A stretch of DNA of 15,392 nucleotides from Acidobacteriota bacterium (GCA_013140935.1 JABFSD010000403.1:1-15392), one strand, 5' to 3'; positions 6,264 through 15,229 are shown, counted from the stretch's first letter. Notes: generated from the sequence alone by a model not told the origin. A program made the numbers and translations.

Positions 6264-6569
6264 TTAATCCGCACCGGGCAAGACAGGGCGAAAGATTTGG
6301 CGCACGTCTTGTTTGACTTCACGTATTTCGTGTTCGAGGCGGGCAAAACGCTCTTCGTAGCGTTTGTCGTTTTGGCGCATTTCGTTCTGCAGTATTTCGA
6401 TCTCGGCTTTGATCTCGTTGCGGAAAGAGGTGAACTGTTCGTTAAGCGAAGTCTGTAGCGAGTTAATGGAGGTTTGCAGCGAGCGCACTGCGACGAACAA
6501 CGTCATGATGAAGCCAAAAACACTCAATACATAAGCGGCGATGATCGTGACAAATTGCCAGTTGGTCAT
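6264..6569 (-). CDS. Membrane-anchored coiled-coil miniprotein
   Basis: The 101-residue product begins with a single hydrophobic helix (about residues 5-28), followed by a long charged heptad-like region to about residue 92 (SLQTSINSLQTSLNEQF, then EIKAEIEILQNEMRQNDKR and EERFARLEHEIREVKQDVRQ). It is probably an inner-membrane protein that oligomerises through its coiled coil. I recognise no specific family. The SLQTS motif occurs twice in tandem with a heptad period (30-34 and 37-41). The start is at ATG 6569, with AAAGGAG six bases upstream on the minus strand; a longer start at 6599 is less supported. It is convergent with the M48 gene across a shared hairpin and divergent from the acyl-CoA synthetase. 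Confidence 0.8.
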   Translation of the reverse strand: MTNWQFVTIIAAYVLSVFGFIMTLFVAVRSLQTSINSLQTSLNEQFTSFRNEIKAEIEILQNEMRQNDKRYEERFARLEHEIREVKQDVRQIFRPVLPGAD

Positions 6570-6715
6570 GAGTTCTCCTTTGACGTTGCACTCTAGCACA
6601 CGGCAGCGCAGTGGGTATAGCTCTCACCCAGCAACTCTGTTTGCGCAGGATGCCGCGTAAAACTCATGGCGATAATACCCGCCGTTTCACCTTACTGTTG
6701 AGGAACAAAACCGCT

Positions 6716-8323
6716 ATGCCTCCCTTCCACGATGTCACCGTAGGCGCGCTGCTCACGCAACTCGCCGCAACACTGCCCCATCAACCCGCACTCATTTATC
6801 CCGACCGACAATTCACCTTTGCCGAACTCGAAACGGAAGCCCGTCTCACCGCACGCGGCCTGATGGCTATTGGTGTCGAACGCGGCGAGCGTGTCGCATT
6901 GTGGGCGACCAACGTACCCGAATGGATCGTCCTGCAATTCGCCTTAGCCAAAATCGGCGCGATTCTCGTGACAGTAAATACTTCGCTGCGTGCCAATGAG
7001 ATGGATTACCTCTTGCGGCAAAGCGAAGCAGCGACGGTCATCACGATCAGCGGATTCAAGGACGTGAATTACGTTGAGGCGCTGCGCGAAATCGGCGCAA
7101 TCGGCGAACAGCGTTTGCCTGACTTGCAACGCGCGCTATTCATTCCGCGCGGCGACGAAAGCTGTCCTGACGATTTGATGCCTTACGACCAATTGCGCAC
7201 GTTGGCTGCGCAGGTGAGCGACGCCGCACTCGACGCGCGCGAAGCCACGATCACGCTCGACGATGTAATCAATATGCAATATACGTCGGGCACGACGGGC
7301 TTTCCCAAAGGCGTAATGCTTTCGAGCCGCAACCTCGTCAACAACGGTTATTGGATGGCGCGCGGACTCGGTTACACGCCGTCAGACCGGCTGTGCCTTT
7401 GCGTACCGCTCTTTCATTGCTTCGGTTGCGTCATCGGCGTACTCGGCGCTTTCACCCACGGCGCGGCACTGTGTCCGGTGGAATTCTTTGACGCGCGGCG
7501 CGTATTAGAAACCATCGCGCGCGAACGCTGCACTTCGTTGTATGGCGTGCCTACGATGTTTCTGGCTGAGTTGGAAGACGCCGAGTTTGCGCGCTTCAAT
7601 TTGAGTTCGTTGCGTACCGGCGTGATGGCGGGTTCGCTGTGTCCCGAAGCGTTGATGCGCCGCGCGATAGACGAAATGCACTTGCGCGAAATCACGATCA
7701 TCTATGGCCTGACCGAAGCCTCGCCCGGCATCACGCAAACACGCCGCGACGATTCACTCGTTCACCGCACGCAAACCGTCGGACAGGTTCTGCCAGAGAT
7801 GGAAGTGAAGATTGTTGATCCAACTTCACGTGCCCTGCTCGACCTAAACGAAGCGGGCGAACTTTGCGTGCGCGGTTACAACGTGATGCGCGGCTATTGG
7901 AACAACGCTGAGGCTACGCACGCGGCGCTTGACGACGACGGCTGGCTGCGCACGGGCGATCAGGCGACGCTCGACGCCGATGGGTACGTGCGCATCACCG
8001 GACGCATCAAAGACCTCATCATTCGCGGCGGCGAAAACATCGCCCCCAAAGAAATCGAAGATTGTTTGCGGCTGCACGAGGCAGTTTCTGACGCTTATGT
8101 TTACGGCATCACCAGCGAATTTTTCGGCGAAGAAGTCGGCGTGGCGGTGCGACTGAAAGACGAAGCGACAACGGATGAATTGAAAGCCTTCTGCCAACAG
8201 CAACTCGCACGGTTCAAGGTGCCGAAGTACTGGCGCTTCGTGACGGAGTTTCCGCAAACGGCTTCGGGCAAGATTCAGAAATACAAGTTACGCGAGGCGC
8301 ACGAACAGGAGTTGAGCCGATGA
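6716..8323 (+). CDS. AMP-binding acyl-CoA synthetase (FadD/ACSF2-like)
   Basis: The 535-residue protein is an ANL-superfamily acyl-CoA synthetase, activating a carboxylic acid to acyl-AMP and then acyl-CoA. The P-loop is [11 protein letters not shown] (189-199), followed by YGLTE (330-334), GWLRTGD (409-415) and the hinge region [14 protein letters not shown] (429-442). The C-terminal catalytic lysine is K519 in SGKIQK. The overall sequence looks closest to the fatty-acyl/medium-chain ACSF2-like group, though chain length cannot be read from motifs. I use ATG 6716 (GAGGA at 6700-6704, [10 protein letters not shown]); the frame is open to 6611 but those residues look non-coding. The stop overlaps the thioesterase start by four bases (ATGA), suggesting translational coupling. 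Confidence 0.9.
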   Translation: MPPFHDVTVGALLTQLAATLPHQPALIYPDRQFTFAELETEARLTARGLMAIGVERGERVALWATNVPEWIVLQFALAKIGAILVTVNTSLRANEMDYLLRQSEAATVITISGFKDVNYVEALREIGAIGEQRLPDLQRALFIPRGDESCPDDLMPYDQLRTLAAQVSDAALDAREATITLDDVINMQYTSGTTGFPKGVMLSSRNLVNNGYWMARGLGYTPSDRLCLCVPLFHCFGCVIGVLGAFTHGAALCPVEFFDARRVLETIARERCTSLYGVPTMFLAELEDAEFARFNLSSLRTGVMAGSLCPEALMRRAIDEMHLREITIIYGLTEASPGITQTRRDDSLVHRTQTVGQVLPEMEVKIVDPTSRALLDLNEAGELCVRGYNVMRGYWNNAEATHAALDDDGWLRTGDQATLDADGYVRITGRIKDLIIRGGENIAPKEIEDCLRLHEAVSDAYVYGITSEFFGEEVGVAVRLKDEATTDELKAFCQQQLARFKVPKYWRFVTEFPQTASGKIQKYKLREAHEQELSR

Positions 8324-8751
8324 GCAAACCAATCATCACCCGCGCGCAATTCCCTTTCTGGCATACCATCGAAGTCCGTTGGGGCGATATGGATGCGATG
8401 GGACACGTCAACAACGCCAGGTATTTCACCTACTGCGAAGCGGCGCGCATCGCATTGTTGCGCCAACTCGACATTCGGGGCCGCGCGGAAGGCAGTGCAT
8501 TTGGGCCGACCTTGGTGGCGACATCGTGTGAATACAAACGCGAAGTGCGCTATCCGGCGACGCTCGACGTAGGCGTCCGCGTCACCAAACTGACCGAACG
8601 CAGCTTTGCGATGGAATACGCGCTGTTCTTTCACGGCACGGAAGAGGTCGCGGCAGTAGCGAGCAGCGTCAATGCGTGGGTTGATTACACGGTGAAAAAA
8701 GCCGTTCCGCTGCCGGATGAATTGCGTGAAGTGCTGAGTCGTTATCAGTAA
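8320..8751 (+). CDS. Hotdog-fold acyl-CoA thioesterase (4HBT/YbgC-like)
   Basis: A 143-residue single-hotdog protein. The motif [17 protein letters not shown] (20-36) contains the D-x-D-x-x-G-H-x-N signature of the 4-hydroxybenzoyl-CoA/YbgC thioesterases, with D23 or D25 as the catalytic acid candidate. Family members hydrolyse acyl-CoA thioesters as dimers or tetramers. It starts inside the stop of the acyl-CoA synthetase gene (4-base overlap), so the pair would make and release acyl-CoAs of the same pathway or balance the CoA pool. It ends nine bases before the convergent stop of the large secreted protein gene, with no obvious terminator between. Confidence 0.88.
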   Translation: MSKPIITRAQFPFWHTIEVRWGDMDAMGHVNNARYFTYCEAARIALLRQLDIRGRAEGSAFGPTLVATSCEYKREVRYPATLDVGVRVTKLTERSFAMEYALFFHGTEEVAAVASSVNAWVDYTVKKAVPLPDELREVLSRYQ

Positions 8752-8760
8752 ATGTGCGCG

Positions 8761-11394
8761 CTAAGGACTGAACGCAACCGGCTGTGAAAGGCGACTCGCC
8801 GGTACGATCTCTTTAGTCTGGCTGGCGCTCGACCAAAACAGCTTCATCACCGCCGTGCCCAATCGCTCGTGATATTCCAATTGCAAGTCATAGCGCACAT
8901 TTGCGCGCAGTGTGATCGTCGCGCTGTCTTCGGTGATGAAGTGATTCGTCCAGTTGTTGATGAGCAATTGGCCGTTGACCCACAGCCGGACGCCTTCGTC
9001 AGAGAGCGTATAAAACGTATAGGTTTCGTCATAAAGCGGTTGCACCTGTCCGCGCCAACGTACGGAAAACATATCGCGTCCCAGCCGCGCGTCAGGCGCA
9101 TTGGTTCCCCAATCGAAATCAATCTGGCTGTCCAGACGAGTGAAGCGACGCAATGCCAAATCCGGCGTGTCGAAATAATCGCCGCGTAAGCCCAATGCGG
9201 CGGTGGGAGCGTCATACAACACGGTGAAGGTTTGCGACGCATAGCCGGTGTTGAACGTGCGGCTGCGCGCGCCGTTGTCTGCCCAATTCAGATAGTTCAA
9301 GCCGTTGTAACTCACAGGCGCACTGATCTCGCGCTGCGAATTGGCAATCGCGGTGATGGTGAACGGCGTAACGTAAGTGACGCCTTCATAATTGATCGTC
9401 GCCCCAACAGGCACGCTGTTGAATTGCAGTATCACCGTTTGCGGTCGTAACTCGCGGCAAACGGTTTGTGACGAAGCGCCTGCGCCATCTGTGACATTGG
9501 CGCATAACTCAAAGCGCGTATGGTCGCCGTGATCGGGTATGGCAAACGTGCCCGCCGCGCCGGTGAAATTCAGGAAGTCGAAATGCGTGTGTTCGTTGTG
9601 ATGCAACAAGGCTTTCCATTGAACGCGCGCCGAGAGATCGCCTTCTTCGGCATCATCAGCCATCGCGCTGAAACGAATCTCGTCGCCCGTGGCGTATAGT
9701 GTTTCGGCCAACGGCGCTTGCAAGGTGATGACAGGCCGCGAATTGCCGACAATGATTGCTAGCGCGTCGCTGTGCGTGAGTCCTGCAACATCGCTGACCG
9801 TCAATCGCACCAGATAATTCCCTGCCTTATCAAACGTCTTGCGCGGAGTGGCTTCGTTGGAAGAAGTGCCGTCGCCGAACGTCCAGGCAAAACTCAACGG
9901 CTGGCCTTCGGGATCGAGACTGCCTGCGCTGGAAAAAGTCACCGTCAATGGTGACGCCCCTTGCAACACGTCAGCGGAAATTTTCGCCACCGGCGGCTGA
10001 TTCGCCGTGCCAGTGTAACGAATGCGATAAATACCCGTCACTTCGCCCAGGCCGATGTAATAAAGCTGTTCGTCCGGCCCAATCAGCAATTGCACCGGGC
10101 CGCTGATGGGAAAGTCATCGCTCGAAAAGCGGTTCACGGTGGGGCGGCCTTGCGCAGCATCTTTTCCATCAGGGGTCAGATACCTGATCCAGTTGTTGCT
10201 GTAATCGGCAAAAAACAGTGCGCCGCGAAACGCCGTCGGCCACGCCGTGCCCGTATAAAACACGCCCATCGTCAACGATGCGCCGAAATCTTCGCGGCCA
10301 TAGCCATAGAGCGGCGGCGTCACCGAATCAGCCTCGTAAAGCTGCTGACAAGGCGCACTCGTCACCGGGTTGTCGGCGTAAAGTTCCTGCCGTTCACTCA
10401 CGCCGTCGCCGCCTTCGTAACAAGGCCAGCCGAAATTTTTGCCGCGTCCGACGTTGATCTCTTCCCACGTGCCCCAGCCTACGTCGCCGATGAAGACTTC
10501 GCCGTTCGTGGGGTGGAAGGTGAACCGAAACGGGCTGCGCAAACCGTAATTGAAAACTTTCGAGGCATTGCTGTTAAGATTGCCGTCGTAAAACGGATTG
10601 TCTGCCAGCCCCGCGCCGGTGAGCGGATCAATCCGCAACAGCTTGCCCGCCAAACTATGAATGCTTTGTACGCGCAACGAACGCGGGTCAACGCTTTTCC
10701 ACGAAGCGCCATCGCCGTTACCGACATAGAGCTTTCCGTCCGGGCCGAACGCTACCGTGCCAATCGTATGCGCGGGAAAATCATCGGGCAGACAATCTTG
10801 CACATATCTTTCCGCACCTTGGGCCGCGTTCTGACAAGCCACGTTCACTTGATCGTCTTGACTGTGCGGATTGCCGCTATGCGCCAGCGTGCTGTTCCTG
10901 CCGAGCAATACGATTCGTTCATCCGTAGCCTTAAATGGATTCGCGGCGTCAGCCGTAACACGCAACAACCGCGCGACGCGCGCGCCTTCGCCGTCGGGCG
11001 GCGCACCGGGCGGGTCGTAAACATACAGCAAATAAACATAAGGCGTGGCGGGAAATTGCGGATGCAACGCGAGGCCGAGCAAGCCGCGATCTCCGCTCTG
11101 ATTGACTTCATCAACGAGGTCAACGAAAGGCTCAGACAATAAAGCGCCGTCTTTCCATACGCGCACGACGCCGCGCTTTTCCGCGATGAAGAGGCTGCCC
11201 GACGGCCCGAACGCCATTGCGGTAGGCAAATCCAATCCCTCAGCGATGACGGTCTCGTGAACGAATCCGGCGGGAAACACTGGGAAGGCTTGAGAGGCGG
11301 AAAACGGTGAGAGCCAAACAACGATTGCGATGGCACTGACCGAAAACAAGATGAAACAACGCGAACGATTAATCATAGGACTTGGCATATTCAT
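8761..11394 (-). CDS. Secreted glucose/sorbosone dehydrogenase-like protein with PKD and PA14 domains
   Basis: A protein of about 877 residues (counted from ATG 11394). It has a Sec signal: basic NRSR, then a hydrophobic run to about 36 ending SASQA. Residues ~45-460 form a six-bladed PQQ-dependent sugar dehydrogenase (GSDH) domain, with AHTIGTVAFGPDGKLYVGNG (His ~209), YGLRSPFRFTFHP, GDVGWGTWEEIN and FGWPCYEG. A PKD domain follows (~466-550, FAWTFGDGTSS). Then come a ~180-residue beta-rich linker and a PA14 domain (~730-877; YDETYTFYTLSDEGVRLWVN). PKD and PA14 domains usually bind glycans or surfaces, suggesting an extracellular carbohydrate role; whether PQQ is bound is not shown. The start is ambiguous: GTG 11400 and ATGs 11394, 11388 and 11376 are in frame and none has a good ribosome site. 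Confidence 0.88.
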   Translation of the reverse strand: MNMPSPMINRSRCFILFSVSAIAIVVWLSPFSASQAFPVFPAGFVHETVIAEGLDLPTAMAFGPSGSLFIAEKRGVVRVWKDGALLSEPFVDLVDEVNQSGDRGLLGLALHPQFPATPYVYLLYVYDPPGAPPDGEGARVARLLRVTADAANPFKATDERIVLLGRNSTLAHSGNPHSQDDQVNVACQNAAQGAERYVQDCLPDDFPAHTIGTVAFGPDGKLYVGNGDGASWKSVDPRSLRVQSIHSLAGKLLRIDPLTGAGLADNPFYDGNLNSNASKVFNYGLRSPFRFTFHPTNGEVFIGDVGWGTWEEINVGRGKNFGWPCYEGGDGVSERQELYADNPVTSAPCQQLYEADSVTPPLYGYGREDFGASLTMGVFYTGTAWPTAFRGALFFADYSNNWIRYLTPDGKDAAQGRPTVNRFSSDDFPISGPVQLLIGPDEQLYYIGLGEVTGIYRIRYTGTANQPPVAKISADVLQGASPLTVTFSSAGSLDPEGQPLSFAWTFGDGTSSNEATPRKTFDKAGNYLVRLTVSDVAGLTHSDALAIIVGNSRPVITLQAPLAETLYATGDEIRFSAMADDAEEGDLSARVQWKALLHHNEHTHFDFLNFTGAAGTFAIPDHGDHTRFELCANVTDGAGASSQTVCRELRPQTVILQFNSVPVGATINYEGVTYVTPFTITAIANSQREISAPVSYNGLNYLNWADNGARSRTFNTGYASQTFTVLYDAPTAALGLRGDYFDTPDLALRRFTRLDSQIDFDWGTNAPDARLGRDMFSVRWRGQVQPLYDETYTFYTLSDEGVRLWVNGQLLINNWTNHFITEDSATITLRANVRYDLQLEYHERLGTAVMKLFWSSASQTKEIVPASRLSQPVAFSP

Positions 11395-11744
11395 TTTCAC
11401 TTTGGCTCACTTTGGCTTTCAAAGGTTGGCCTGTTGCGACTGTCACATCAGGCAGGGGGGCTGACCGGCGACAACATAGCGCGTCTACTTAATGCGTGCC
11501 AATGTGTTATCGGCTCAACATTACGACGAATAACCAGCTCTAGTTCCTGAGGTCATCGTGCTCAGACGTTGACCGTTGGTTCTCACCAGCGAATGCGTAT
11601 TCGGCAAAGGAATCCCGCCAACGTGACTGAAAACACTTTTCACGCGTCGGCCCTGAACGGTTGCTAGACACTCCCGCAAAGGCTTTGTTACATTGCCGAC
11701 TCGTTAATCACCGCATAAACAAAAGCTATTACGATCATTCATCT
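11395..11744. other. Divergent intergenic region with a 10-bp tandem repeat
   Basis: This ~350-base stretch separates the minus-strand dehydrogenase-like gene from the plus-strand cytochrome-like gene. CACTTTGGCT occurs twice in tandem (11398-11407 and 11408-11417), at the leader edge of the minus-strand gene. A G6 run lies at 11455-11460. GTCGGC (11646-11651) and GCCGAC (11695-11700) are complementary but too far apart to be persuasive. I find no convincing promoter, small gene or RNA. Confidence 0.5.
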
Positions 11745-12065
11745 ATGAAGCTGAAACGCGATTTTTTCTTTGCCCTGCTTGTCCTCGCCGTCGTCGGATT
11801 GCTCTATTTCCTTTCGACCAAAACCAAAATCAAGGCGATGCCTGCGAACGAAAGGCATCAAGCCACGATGACACGCAGCGATTGCCTGAAATGCCACACC
11901 GCCGAAAAGTTGGGCGCGCTCGAACTGCAACACAAACATCCGGGCAAATGGAAAGACGAACGCGTCGCTTGTACGTTGTGTCATAAACCCGCCGCTGCCG
12001 CGCAAGCGCAACTCCCGCTGAATCTGCAACGCGCCGCCGACTTGGCGAGTTCCCTACGTCCTTAA
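11745..12065 (+). CDS. Membrane-anchored small di-haem cytochrome c-like protein
   Basis: The 106-residue protein has an uncleaved-looking membrane anchor (about 8-23, [12 protein letters not shown]). A short extracytoplasmic domain follows with two CxxCH haem-c motifs: CLKCH (47-51) and CTLCH (76-80). Histidines at 38, 63 and 65 are candidate axial ligands. The size and motif spacing resemble minimal multihaem (c3/NapC-like) modules rather than single-haem class I cytochromes. It would pass electrons on the periplasmic side. The start is ATG 11745, directly before the positively charged MKLKR; the frame is open upstream to 11661. No clear Shine-Dalgarno site is visible. The aldehyde dehydrogenase starts 11 bases after its stop, so the two are likely co-transcribed. 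Confidence 0.8.
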   Translation: MKLKRDFFFALLVLAVVGLLYFLSTKTKIKAMPANERHQATMTRSDCLKCHTAEKLGALELQHKHPGKWKDERVACTLCHKPAAAAQAQLPLNLQRAADLASSLRP

Positions 12066-12076
12066 TCTTTTTCTCT

Positions 12077-13597
12077 ATGGCTACTGTCAAAAAATCAAAA
12101 AACGTGTCGGTCACGACTTACGAAAATTACATGAACGGTCGCTGGGTGAAACCCAAGAGCGGCGACTATCTCGAAAACCGCAATCCGGCGGATACGCGCG
12201 AAGTGGTCGGACGCTTCCCGGCTTCTTCCGCCGAAGACGTGAACGTGGCGGTCAAAGCTGCGAAGGAAGCCTTTCCGAAATGGAAGGCGACGCCTGCGCC
12301 CAAACGCGCGGAGATGCTTTATCGGCTCGGACAAATCCTGCTCGAACAAAAAGAAGCGCACGCCACGGCGATGACACGCGAGATGGGCAAGGTGCTGAAA
12401 GAAACGCGCGGCGATGTGCAGGAAGCCATTGACATGACTTTTTATACGGCAGGCGAAGGCCGTCGCTTGCATGGTTACACCACGCCGTCTGAACTGCCTG
12501 ACAAGATGGCGATGTGCGTCAGGCAGCCCATCGGCGTTTGTGGATTGATTACGCCGTGGAATTTTCCGATGGCGATTCCGTCGTGGAAGATGCTGCCCGC
12601 GCTGGTGTGCGGCAATACGCTGGTCATCAAACCGGCGGAAGATACGCCGCTTTCGACTTATAACTTAGTCGCTGCGATGGAAGCCGCCGGTTTGCCCGCC
12701 GGCGTCGTAAACATCGTTGCAGGCGTAGGCAAAGACGCGGGCGCGGCGTTGACGACACATAAAGACATAAGGCTCGTATCGTTCACCGGCTCGACCGCGA
12801 CGGGACGCACCGTAGCGACGAACGCGGCGCAACACGACAAAATCTGTTCGCTCGAAATGGGCGGCAAGAACGTGATTATGGTGATGGAAGACGCCGACTT
12901 GGATTTGGCTGCGGAAGGCGCGGTGTGGGGCGCGTTCGGTACGTCGGGGCAACGCTGCACGGCTGCGTCGCGCATCGTCGTACACAAAAAGGTTTATAAA
13001 AAATTCGTAGAGAAAATCACCGCGCGCGCCCGTGCCTTGCGCATCGGCAACGGCCTCGATCCCAAAGTCGAAATGGGCCCGGTCATCAATCAAGCCGCTG
13101 TAGACAAGATTCTCAGCTACATCAAAGTGGGCAAGAAAGAAGACGGCGCAAAGCTACATCTTGGTGGTTCTCAATTAACCAAAGGCGAACTCAAACACGG
13201 CTTCTTCATCGAACCAACGATCTTCACCGACGTAGCTCCGCAGATGCGCATTGCGCAGGAAGAAATTTTCGGCCCGGTGTTGAGCATCATCCCCTGCAAC
13301 AACTTTGACGAAGCCGTCGCCATCGGCAACGGTGTGAAATATGGCTTGTCGGCTTCCATTTATACGGCGGACGTGAACCGTGCATTCAAGGCGATGGAAG
13401 CGATGAACACCGGCATCTTTTACGTCAACTCTTCGACGATTGGCGCGGAAGTGCATTTACCCTTCGGCGGTACGAAAGGCACGGGCAACGGCCACCGCGA
13501 AGGCGCGATGATTTCTTCGCTCGACATTTTTTCAGAGTGGAAAGCAATTTATGTCGATTACAGCGGGAAGCTGCAAAAAGCCCAAATAGACAATTAA
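12077..13597 (+). CDS. Aldehyde dehydrogenase (NAD(P)+-dependent, ALDH superfamily)
   Basis: A 506-residue full-length ALDH that oxidises an aldehyde to its carboxylate. The oxyanion asparagine is N162 in TPWNFP, the cofactor lysine is K185 in VIKPAE, and the dinucleotide loop is FTGSTATG (236-243). The general base is E260 in LEMGGKN, and the nucleophile is C294 in [16 protein letters not shown] and a C-terminal [14 protein letters not shown] are also present. The last motif resembles some semialdehyde dehydrogenases (succinate-, alpha-ketoglutarate- or aminoadipate-semialdehyde types), but I cannot fix the substrate. It lies 11 bases after the cytochrome-like gene and lacks a clear ribosome site, so coupling to that gene is plausible. 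Its stop overlaps the ribosome site of the Uma2 gene. Confidence 0.93.
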   Translation: MATVKKSKNVSVTTYENYMNGRWVKPKSGDYLENRNPADTREVVGRFPASSAEDVNVAVKAAKEAFPKWKATPAPKRAEMLYRLGQILLEQKEAHATAMTREMGKVLKETRGDVQEAIDMTFYTAGEGRRLHGYTTPSELPDKMAMCVRQPIGVCGLITPWNFPMAIPSWKMLPALVCGNTLVIKPAEDTPLSTYNLVAAMEAAGLPAGVVNIVAGVGKDAGAALTTHKDIRLVSFTGSTATGRTVATNAAQHDKICSLEMGGKNVIMVMEDADLDLAAEGAVWGAFGTSGQRCTAASRIVVHKKVYKKFVEKITARARALRIGNGLDPKVEMGPVINQAAVDKILSYIKVGKKEDGAKLHLGGSQLTKGELKHGFFIEPTIFTDVAPQMRIAQEEIFGPVLSIIPCNNFDEAVAIGNGVKYGLSASIYTADVNRAFKAMEAMNTGIFYVNSSTIGAEVHLPFGGTKGTGNGHREGAMISSLDIFSEWKAIYVDYSGKLQKAQIDN

Positions 13598-13609
13598 GGA
13601 GGTATGCAA

Positions 13610-14269
13610 ATGGCGGCAGTTAGTACGGCAATACAACGCGAGGTCATTCAGCCGTCTGGCAATCATTTGATTTTTTTGTCCGGTGTGAGTTGGGCGACGT
13701 ACAAGCAACTTGACGAAGAACGTGGCGAACAGGCCGGTACGCGGTTAACTTTCAGCGAGGGGACATTACAAATCATGGCCGTCGGACGTGAACACGAACG
13801 ATTGAACTACTATCTAGCAAGGCTATTTGATTTGTTGGCTGAAACCTTTGACCGGGATTTTGTGCCTGCGGGTTCTACGACCTTTGACCGCGATGATTTG
13901 GAGAAAGGCTTTCAACCGGATTCCTGTTTTTACCTGACGAACGTTGAGGCAATGCGAGACAAGAAGGAAATCGATTTAGCAACCGATCCACCACCTGACT
14001 TGTTGCTGGAAATTGACATTACGAGTTCTTCACTCAATCGCTTACCACTCTTTGCCGCCGCAGGCGTGCCTGAAGTCTGGCGTTATAAAAACGGCGCAAT
14101 CAAAATTTATCGACTTCACAGCGGAATCTATGACGAATCATTAACCAGCCAATGGTTTCCAACGGTGAACGTTGAGCAATTGGCCGACTGGTTAAAAAGC
14201 AGTCGAACGATGCCCCACTTCAAATGGCTGCGAACAATTCGCAATGAGTTACAAGCAGGCAAACCATGA
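13610..14269 (+). CDS. Uma2-family PD-(D/E)XK nuclease-fold protein
   Basis: The 219-residue protein matches the Uma2 (DUF820) family, abundant in cyanobacteria and some soil bacteria and predicted to have a restriction-endonuclease-like fold; its cellular role is not established. Landmarks are VGREHERLNYYLARL (58-72), QPDSCFY (102-108), PDLLLEIDITSSS (129-141) and GVPEVWRYK (152-160). The core acidic residues would be D104 and E134. The usual ExK lysine is replaced by D136 (E-I-D), a variant I believe is also common in this family's cyanobacterial members. ATG 13610 is chosen because GGAGG (13598-13602) is seven bases away; the ATG at 13604 is too close. It is part of a tight run, and its stop overlaps the next start by four bases. 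Confidence 0.88.
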   Translation: MAAVSTAIQREVIQPSGNHLIFLSGVSWATYKQLDEERGEQAGTRLTFSEGTLQIMAVGREHERLNYYLARLFDLLAETFDRDFVPAGSTTFDRDDLEKGFQPDSCFYLTNVEAMRDKKEIDLATDPPPDLLLEIDITSSSLNRLPLFAAAGVPEVWRYKNGAIKIYRLHSGIYDESLTSQWFPTVNVEQLADWLKSSRTMPHFKWLRTIRNELQAGKP

Positions 14270-14691
14270 CGAACAAAGCCAAAGTCGCATCCGCCATCGT
14301 CGCCGTCATTCTGCTTTTCGTAACGGCAGTCGTAGGCGGCTATGCCTATTGGCTGCGTCAAAACAAACCTTCGCTGCAAGCCAAACAGGCGGAAGGTCTG
14401 GCCTTCGGCAAAACGACTGACGACAACGGCTGTTGGCAGGAAGCGGTGAAACGGCAAAAGGACGCGAAAGACTTTGCCACGACGTTGCAAAACAATTCAT
14501 TCATGTTGGCGTGTCTGGCAGCGGCGAAAAATCCGCCGAACTTTTGCGACGAAGTACCGCTGCCGGGCGAGATGATTACTTCTATCGCGTGGTCAACTGA
14601 ACGTTGCAGCAAGCTCGACTTGAGCAAGTCGGATTGCCAGGGCTTGTTGCGTACGCTGCAAACCTATTGCAGCGAGTATTACAAAAAATAG
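14266..14691 (+). CDS. Membrane-anchored six-cysteine protein of unknown function
   Basis: I do not recognise this 141-residue protein. It has one N-terminal membrane segment (about 8-30) that would leave residues 31-141 outside the cytoplasm. That part contains six cysteines (56, 83, 94, 114, 124, 135), an even number consistent with three disulfides, and several DNNG/NNSF-type loops. Its start overlaps the Uma2 stop (ATGA), implying translational coupling. A TlpA-like thioredoxin gene ends four bases away on the other strand; that proximity to a disulfide enzyme may be meaningful or accidental. There is no haem motif. Confidence 0.78.
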   Translation: MTNKAKVASAIVAVILLFVTAVVGGYAYWLRQNKPSLQAKQAEGLAFGKTTDDNGCWQEAVKRQKDAKDFATTLQNNSFMLACLAAAKNPPNFCDEVPLPGEMITSIAWSTERCSKLDLSKSDCQGLLRTLQTYCSEYYKK

Positions 14692-14695
14692 CGTC

Positions 14696-15214
14696 TCACT
14701 TTTGCGAACCGCCTGCCTTACGGCCTGAACGCAACGACAACAACGGTATAACCTGAGCCGCAAATTCATCGGCGTAAAGCGTGCCTTGAATCGTGGCGCG
14801 AATGAATCCACGCCGATCAATGACAATGGTAAAAGGCAGCGTCTCGTCAGAGGTGAAAAGCTCTTTGGTCTGTTGCGCACCCAATGCCACGGGATAATTG
14901 AGCTTGTGCGTGCGGCTGAATCGCCGCACTTCAGCGAGTTCCTGCGGCGGATAAGTGATGCCGATGATGCGCAAGCCCTGGCGGCGATAGTCGCGCTGCC
15001 ATTTGGTCAAATCGGGTATCTCGGCCAAACAGGGCGCACACCACGTCGCCCAGAAGTTCAGCAATACGACGCTTCCGCGATAATCACTTAACCGAATGAG
15101 CCGTCCTTGTGTGTCTGTGAGTTCCAGTTCCGGCGCAAGTTGAGATTGCGCCGGAACCGTCACCGCCAGCCAGCAGAGCAGCGCGAACACAGGCCAACGA
15201 CTGACTGCTTTCAT
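14696..15214 (-). CDS. TlpA/ResA-like periplasmic thioredoxin
   Basis: The 172-residue protein has a Sec signal (hydrophobic core about 9-20, cleavage likely after PAQS/Q). A thioredoxin fold of the AhpC-TSA/TlpA type follows, with the core NFWATWCAPC (53-62) and the redox pair C59/C62. Downstream landmarks are GLRIIGITY, LPFTIVIDRRG (cis-Pro region) and a final helix. Relatives keep cysteines reduced in the envelope, for example for cytochrome c maturation or copper-site assembly. ATG 15214 is supported by GGAGGGG just upstream on the minus strand; the frame is open to 15265 without support. It converges on the six-cysteine gene with a four-base gap. A T-rich stretch (14683-14690 read in reverse) follows its stop, but I see no stem. 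Confidence 0.87.
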   Translation of the reverse strand: MKAVSRWPVFALLCWLAVTVPAQSQLAPELELTDTQGRLIRLSDYRGSVVLLNFWATWCAPCLAEIPDLTKWQRDYRRQGLRIIGITYPPQELAEVRRFSRTHKLNYPVALGAQQTKELFTSDETLPFTIVIDRRGFIRATIQGTLYADEFAAQVIPLLSLRSGRKAGGSQK

Positions 15215-15229
15215 TGCTCCCCTCCTCGG

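Noticed and set aside
6580..6676. TTGACG/TTGCAC and TATAGC or GATAAT boxes as an acyl-CoA synthetase promoter
   Set aside because: No combination gives an acceptable 16-18-base spacer with good boxes on both sides.
9961..11142. Long plus-strand open frame of 393 codons
   Set aside because: It is antisense to the sugar-dehydrogenase domain. The opposite strand has clear domains and a signal peptide, while this frame is Arg/Ala/Ile-rich with no motif or ribosome site.
11665..11693. TAGACA-17-TTACAT as a promoter for the cytochrome-like gene
   Set aside because: The spacing is right but the -10 matches only three consensus positions, which is expected by chance in 350 bases.
11661..11744. Upstream extension of the cytochrome-like gene
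   Set aside because: The added residues lack a ribosome site and would precede a good membrane anchor that starts right after ATG 11745.
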